A stretch of DNA of 64,000 nucleotides, from assembly GCF_036099295.1 (NCBI RefSeq), contig NZ_CP107976.1, forward strand, positions 5,022,001 to 5,086,000. Direction: 5' to 3'. Source of the DNA: Streptomyces sp. NBC_00358 (GTDB taxonomy: Bacteria > Actinomycetota > Actinomycetes > Streptomycetales > Streptomycetaceae). The notes beneath the pieces are model-generated. The model had not been told where the DNA came from. It was given only the letters and a program-made list of their open reading frames with translations, and did no database searches. Below are positions 60,262 through 64,000 of the stretch, in pieces. Made by a program: the position numbers and the translations under genes. The first letter of the stretch is position 1; each line of letters opens with the position of its first letter.

Positions 60262-60298
60262 GCCGGGTCCCAGCCGCGTAAGCTGGGGCCCGGCTTTT
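60262..60298 (+). terminator. Terminator of the three-gene membrane operon
   Basis: 13-bp stem (60262-60274 with 60282-60294, one G-U pair), 7-base loop, then TTTT. Classic Rho-independent form. Confidence 0.92.
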
Positions 60299-60362
60299 GT
60301 GTACCTCCCCAGTCCCGGCTGCGTCCGGGCGGGGACCCGTTCCGCTCACCGAGGAGCACCCC

Positions 60363-60461
60363 GTGGAGATCTTCTTCGAAACCCTGCTGGCCTTGGTCTG
60401 CGTCGGCGTGCTCGCCTTCGCCGGACTGACCGTGAAGAAGCTGTACCAGGGCCAGCGCTGA
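60363..60461 (+). CDS. 32-residue single-helix membrane peptide
   Basis: Read from the sequence: GTG 60363 with GAGGAG 7 bases upstream; product MEIFFETLLALVCVGVLAFA then GLTVKKLYQGQR. One helix with a basic end. I associate this sequence with a conserved Streptomyces gene. It ends 25 bp before the nitrobindin-like gene, so they are probably one operon. Role unknown, perhaps a membrane-complex subunit. Confidence 0.75.
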   Translation: MEIFFETLLALVCVGVLAFAGLTVKKLYQGQR

Positions 60462-60486
60462 CCCCCATCAAGGAACTGCTCAGCTC

Positions 60487-61062
60487 ATGATCGAGATCCC
60501 GTCGGACCTCCACAAGGACCTGGTCCCCCTTGTCTTCCTGCTCGGCGACTGGGCCGGAGTCGGCGTGTACGACTTCCCCGGCTCCGAGAAGTGCAACTTC
60601 GGGCAGGAGGTCAGCTTCACGCACGACGGGCGGGACTTCCTGGAGTACCGCTCGCACAGCTGGGTGCTCGACGCGGACGGCGAGAAGGTCCGGCCGCTGG
60701 AGTCCGAGGCCGGTTTCTGGCGGGTCGACGCCGACCGCAAGGTCGAGGTCGTCATGACCCGCGACAGCGGCGTCGTCGAGATCTGGTACGGCGAGCTGGC
60801 CGACAAGAAGCCGCAGATCGACCTGGTCACCGACGCCGTGGCCCGTACGGCCGCGTCCGGTCCCTACAGCGGCGGCAAGCGCCTCTACGGCTATGTGAAC
60901 AGCGACCTCATGTGGGTCGGTGAGAAGCAGACCCCCGAGGTCGAGCTGCGTCCCTACATGTCGGGGCACCTGAAGAAGGTCGTCACCCCGGAGGACGTCG
61001 AGCGCTGGGCCAAGGACCTGCCCGACGACATGCCGGACGACGGGATCGCCTTCTTCAAGTAG
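60487..61062 (+). CDS. FABP/nitrobindin-like beta-barrel protein
   Basis: 191 residues from ATG 60487. THAP4/nitrobindin family: PLVFLLGDWAGVGVYDFP (GxWxGxG element), YRSHSWVLD, GFWRVDADRKVEVVM, and a late His in RPYMSGHLKKV, the likely heme ligand. Bacterial nitrobindins bind ferric heme and handle nitric oxide or peroxynitrite. Soluble. Confidence 0.88.
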   Translation: MIEIPSDLHKDLVPLVFLLGDWAGVGVYDFPGSEKCNFGQEVSFTHDGRDFLEYRSHSWVLDADGEKVRPLESEAGFWRVDADRKVEVVMTRDSGVVEIWYGELADKKPQIDLVTDAVARTAASGPYSGGKRLYGYVNSDLMWVGEKQTPEVELRPYMSGHLKKVVTPEDVERWAKDLPDDMPDDGIAFFK

Positions 61063-61136
61063 GCCGCCGTGCCGTTCGTGAGCCGCCGTGCAGTTCATCA
61101 GGCCGGCTCCGACGGGAATGGTCCTAGACTTCCAGT

Positions 61137-61565
61137 GTGGTGAGCACCGACTGGAAGAGCGACCTCAGGCAGCGCGGCTACCGGCTGACGCCGCAGCGCC
61201 AGCTTGTCCTCGAAGCAGTGGACACCCTGGAGCACGCGACCCCCGACGACATCCTCGTGGAAGTGAGGAAGACGGCGTCGGGGGTCAATATTTCCACCGT
61301 CTACCGGACCCTGGAGCTCCTTGAGGAGCTCGGGCTGGTCAGCCATGCCCATCTGGGGCACGGCGCACCGACGTACCACCTGGCCGACCGGCACCACCAC
61401 ATCCACCTCGTCTGCCGGGACTGCACGAACGTCATCGAGGCCGATGTCTCCGTCGCCGCCGAGTTCACCGCGAAACTCCGGGACACCTTCGGCTTCGAGA
61501 CGGACATGAAGCACTTCGCCATCTTCGGCCGCTGCAAGGACTGCCAGGCAGCCCTTCAGAAGTGA
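61137..61565 (+). CDS. nur: Nur, nickel-responsive Fur-family regulator
   Basis: 142 residues from GTG 61137. Fur fold with winged helix (GYRLTPQRQLVLEAV, VNISTVYRTLELLEELGLV) and C-terminal dimer domain ending CKDC. All metal ligands described for Streptomyces Nur are at the same residue numbers: H70, H72, H126 (M-site) and H33, H86, H88, H90 (nickel site). It represses Fe-SOD and nickel-uptake genes when nickel is present. Two CxxC pairs (CRDC, CKDC) may hold structural zinc. Confidence 0.95.
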   Translation: MVSTDWKSDLRQRGYRLTPQRQLVLEAVDTLEHATPDDILVEVRKTASGVNISTVYRTLELLEELGLVSHAHLGHGAPTYHLADRHHHIHLVCRDCTNVIEADVSVAAEFTAKLRDTFGFETDMKHFAIFGRCKDCQAALQK

Positions 61566-61608
61566 CAGAAATAAAATCGGCGACCGCGCGGTCGTAGTGT
61601 GTATGTCC

Positions 61609-62574
61609 ATGAAGAGCTCCCTCCTGTCCCTGCCCGGCGCCGTTCCTGCCGAGGGTGTGGACGAAGGCGTCGCCGCCCACTACGGCGACCTGTTCCGTGA
61701 GCAGCGCGCCCTTGCCGACGGCCTCGGCTTCGTGGACCTCTCGCACCGCGGAGTCGTCACCGTCACCGGCGACGACCGCCTCGCCTGGCTGCACCTCCTG
61801 CTCACCCAGCACGTCACCGACCTCCCGGCGGGGCGCGCCACCGAGGCGCTGATCCTCTCGGCCAACGGCCACATCGAGCACGCGCTGTACCTCGTGGACG
61901 ACGGCACGACGGTGTGGATGCACACCGAACCCGACACCCAGGAGGCGTTGATCGCCTACCTGGAGTCGATGAAGTTCTTCTACCGCGTCGAAGTCGCCGA
62001 CCGCACCGCCGACTTCGCCGTCGTCGAGCTCCCGGCCGGTTCGATCGCCGAGGTCCCCGAGGGAGTCGTCGTCCGCGAGACGCCGTACGGCCGTGATCTC
62101 TTCCTTCCGCGCGCCGACCTGGAGTCGTACGCCGAGAAGACCGGCCCCCCGGCCGGACTGCTCGCCCACGAGGCCCTGCGCGTCGAGCAGCACCGGCCCC
62201 GCGTCGGCTTCGAGACCGACCACCGCACCATCCCGCACGAGCTGGGCTGGATCGGCACCGCCGTGCATCTCCAGAAGGGCTGCTACCGCGGCCAGGAGAC
62301 GGTCGCCCGCGTCCAGAACCTGGGCAAGCCGCCGCGCCGCCTGGTCTTCCTCCACCTCGACGGCAGCGAGGTCCATCTGCCCCCGCACGGAACCGAGCTG
62401 CGCCTCGCGGGCGAGGATCCCGACGGCCGCAAGATCGGCTTCATCACCACCTCCGTACGCCACTACGAACTGGGCCCGATCGCCCTGGCCCTCGTGAAGC
62501 GCAACGTGCCGCTGGACGCCCCGCTCATGGCGGACTCGACGGCGGCGGCGCAGGAGGTCGTGGTCGAGCCGTAG
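61609..62574 (+). CDS. YgfZ/GcvT-like folate-binding protein
   Basis: 321 residues from ATG 61609, 8 bp after a TAGTGT -10-like box (leaderless); ATG 61603 is in frame. GcvT-type fold with the YgfZ signature HLQKGCYRGQETVARVQNLGKP, holding the family's conserved Cys. YgfZ proteins use folate to help assemble or repair iron-sulfur proteins. A perfect palindrome (CGACCGCGCGGTCG, 61581-61594) overlaps the promoter. Confidence 0.9.
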   Translation: MKSSLLSLPGAVPAEGVDEGVAAHYGDLFREQRALADGLGFVDLSHRGVVTVTGDDRLAWLHLLLTQHVTDLPAGRATEALILSANGHIEHALYLVDDGTTVWMHTEPDTQEALIAYLESMKFFYRVEVADRTADFAVVELPAGSIAEVPEGVVVRETPYGRDLFLPRADLESYAEKTGPPAGLLAHEALRVEQHRPRVGFETDHRTIPHELGWIGTAVHLQKGCYRGQETVARVQNLGKPPRRLVFLHLDGSEVHLPPHGTELRLAGEDPDGRKIGFITTSVRHYELGPIALALVKRNVPLDAPLMADSTAAAQEVVVEP

Positions 62575-62577
62575 GGC

Positions 62578-63003
62578 TCACATCTCCAGGAGGACGGTGA
62601 ACGGGCCGTCGTTCGTCAGCGAGACGCGCATCCGGGCGCCGAAACGGCCTGTGGCCACCGTGGCGCCCAGAGCGCGGAGCTGGGCGACGACCTCGTCGAC
62701 GAGCGGCTCCGCCACATCACCGGGGGCCGCTGCGTTCCAGGTGGGGCGGCGGCCCTTGCGGGCGTCGCCGTAGAGCGTGAACTGGCTGATGACGAGCAGC
62801 GGCGCGTCGCTGTCGGAGCAGGACCGCTCGTCGGCCAGCATCCGGACGGACCAGAGTTTGCGGGCGAGTTGGGCCGCCTTCTCCTTGGTGTCCTCGTGCG
62901 TGACCCCGACGAGGACGCACAGTCCCTCGCCGCTGATCTCGCCGACCGTCTCGCCGTCCACGACGACGCTCGCGCCGTCCACCCTCTGCACCACCGCACG
63001 CAT
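62578..63003 (-). CDS. dtd: D-aminoacyl-tRNA deacylase
   Basis: 141 residues from ATG 63003 (63012 in frame). DTD fold starting MRAVVQRVDGASVVVDGE. Family motifs SQFTLYGDARKGRRP and TNDGPFTVLLEM at the C terminus (normally SQ-T and NxGPxT) are both present. Removes D-amino acids from mis-charged tRNA, and glycine from tRNA-Ala. Convergent with the YgfZ gene, 3 bp apart. Confidence 0.95.
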   Translation of the reverse strand: MRAVVQRVDGASVVVDGETVGEISGEGLCVLVGVTHEDTKEKAAQLARKLWSVRMLADERSCSDSDAPLLVISQFTLYGDARKGRRPTWNAAAPGDVAEPLVDEVVAQLRALGATVATGRFGARMRVSLTNDGPFTVLLEM

Positions 63004-63197
63004 GCGGACCATGATGCCGTGTCACGGGGACGCGGCGCGCTGCGGGCCCTTCGCGTGATTTTCAGGGGTAACCAACCCGCCATCTGGGGCTGATCGGGTC
63101 ACTCGGGCACATAGCGGCCATCGGGGGTGGCACCATGCGGGGTGTTGCGGTGCGCCCGTTGGGTGGACCGCGCCGGTCGAGGGGACGGTAGAGGCAC

Positions 63198-63854
63198 ATG
63201 AGCACATCGAGTACCGGGCAGCAGCCCGGGGCCGTGTCATTGACCCGCACGAGCGCACGGACGGAAGGGATGACGGCCCGGCCGCCGGTGCAGCGCACCG
63301 ACAGCGGTCCGCCGGCGGCCGAGCAGGGCCGCCCCGGCATCGCCGCGCTCCGGCTTCCCGAACTGCGGACGCTGCGCCGGGACGCCCAGCGGGACGAGGC
63401 GGACCTCAGCTATGTCCGGCGGCTGCTCCAGGGGCGTATCGACATCCTGCGGGCGGAGCTCGCTGGCCGCGGGGAGCGCCGGATGGCCGGGGCGGTCTCC
63501 GGGCACCGGTCGTCCGTGGACCGGGGGAAGCACTCCGTCGTCGAGCGGCTCTCGGAGATCCTCACGGACGCACCGGCGCGGTACCGCTCCTCGGCCCGCC
63601 ATGTGACGGTGGGCACGCCGCACGGTGAGGAGTACCGGGCGCTGGCGGCCGACATGCTCGCCGAGGTGGAGCTGTCGGACCTGGACGCCCGGACGGACGA
63701 GGAGCTGGGCGCGGGTCTGGGCCGGCTCGTGCGCTATGAGCAGCAGGTCTCCCGGCGGCGCCAGCAGCTTCAGCGCACGGCGGACGATTGCAGCGCCGAG
63801 ATCGCCCGCAGGTACCGTGAAGGCGAAGCACAAGTAGACGACCTGCTCATGTGA
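63198..63854 (+). CDS. rsiG: RsiG, c-di-GMP-responsive anti-sigma factor of WhiG
   Basis: 218 residues from ATG 63198. Two antiparallel helices each carry the c-di-GMP motif E(x3)S(x2)R(x3)Q(x3)D: EADLSYVRRLLQGRID and EQQVSRRRQQLQRTAD. In Streptomyces, RsiG bound to c-di-GMP holds WhiG and delays sporulation. The N-terminal ~45 residues are disordered. Both motif copies are complete, so c-di-GMP binding is expected. A 9-bp-stem terminator follows. Confidence 0.93.
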   Translation: MSTSSTGQQPGAVSLTRTSARTEGMTARPPVQRTDSGPPAAEQGRPGIAALRLPELRTLRRDAQRDEADLSYVRRLLQGRIDILRAELAGRGERRMAGAVSGHRSSVDRGKHSVVERLSEILTDAPARYRSSARHVTVGTPHGEEYRALAADMLAEVELSDLDARTDEELGAGLGRLVRYEQQVSRRRQQLQRTADDCSAEIARRYREGEAQVDDLLM

Positions 63855-63859
63855 CGTGG

Positions 63860-63882
63860 CGGCCCCGGCGATCCCGGGGCCG
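63860..63882 (+). terminator. Terminator after rsiG
   Basis: 9-bp stem CGGCCCCGG/CCGGGGCCG (63860-63868 with 63874-63882) and 5-base loop, shortly after the rsiG stop. Confidence 0.75.
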
Positions 63883-64000
63883 AGGGGTTGCGCCGGATAC
63901 AGGAGGCGCGCTCCCGCTCCGCGCAGGCGGGGGTGTTGTCCGGGACACGACCCGGCCGACGCCTTCCGAGCGGGTCCCCGTTCCGGAAGGCCACCGCCGA

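Overview
The window comes from a Streptomyces chromosome. GC content is very high, third codon positions are nearly all G/C, GTG and TTG starts are common, and many transcripts look leaderless. It also carries mycothiol synthase, Nur, RsiG, GlnR and the DUF397/XRE/ATPase module typical of the genus. From memory, the gene order follows the S. coelicolor segment around SCO4125-SCO4184; I could not check this by search.

Layout. 1-1311: the end of a CDP-alcohol phosphatidyltransferase gene and a GNAT gene broken by an in-frame TAG. 1354-8665: a tightly overlapped leftward operon encoding a type IV secretion/conjugation-like apparatus (small membrane protein, VirB8/TcpC-like, VirB6-like, PrgI/VirB4-N-like SCO6880 family, VirB4-like ATPase, VirD4/TraG-like protein with a degenerate P-loop). 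No relaxase is visible; a VirB1-like SLT+NlpC/P60 hydrolase lies at 14546. 9210-19784: secreted proteases, an SRPBCC protein, a DUF397/XRE/anti-sigma ATPase module, a PAP2 phosphatase, a Tat-exported flavoprotein, a lipoprotein and small proteins.

19853-30803 is a copper/phosphate block: csoR with its operator, DUF47-pit, pstSCAB with a PHO box and a pstS-pstC attenuator, then a ppk-CHAD-Nudix operon. 31048-39152 holds two head-to-head export modules: a YtrA-type GntR regulator with an ABC ATPase and two permeases, and an ECF sigma factor with a zinc anti-sigma factor, an ABC ATPase and two membrane proteins. 39247-42366: mshD and a secreted 5'-nucleotidase. 42429-48347 is a secretion-stress block: CssS/CssR-like two-component system, a PDZ-less HtrA-type protease with an 11-bp-period direct repeat at its promoter, and a trypsin-FG-GAP protease. 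48448-53887: LacI regulator, glnR, alpha/beta hydrolase, MoaD-like protein and membrane proteins.

54271-55663 is a sulfur block: a 26-residue Cys-containing leader peptide before a thiosulfate sulfurtransferase gene and its DUF1416 partner. 57183-60225 is an operon of three related single-pass membrane proteins of unknown function. The end holds a 32-residue membrane peptide, a nitrobindin-like protein, nur, a YgfZ-like protein, dtd and rsiG. I saw no rRNA, tRNA, CRISPR array or insertion sequence. The main leads are the relaxase-less T4SS-like operon, the three-protein operon, the Cys leader peptide, and the direct repeats before htrA.
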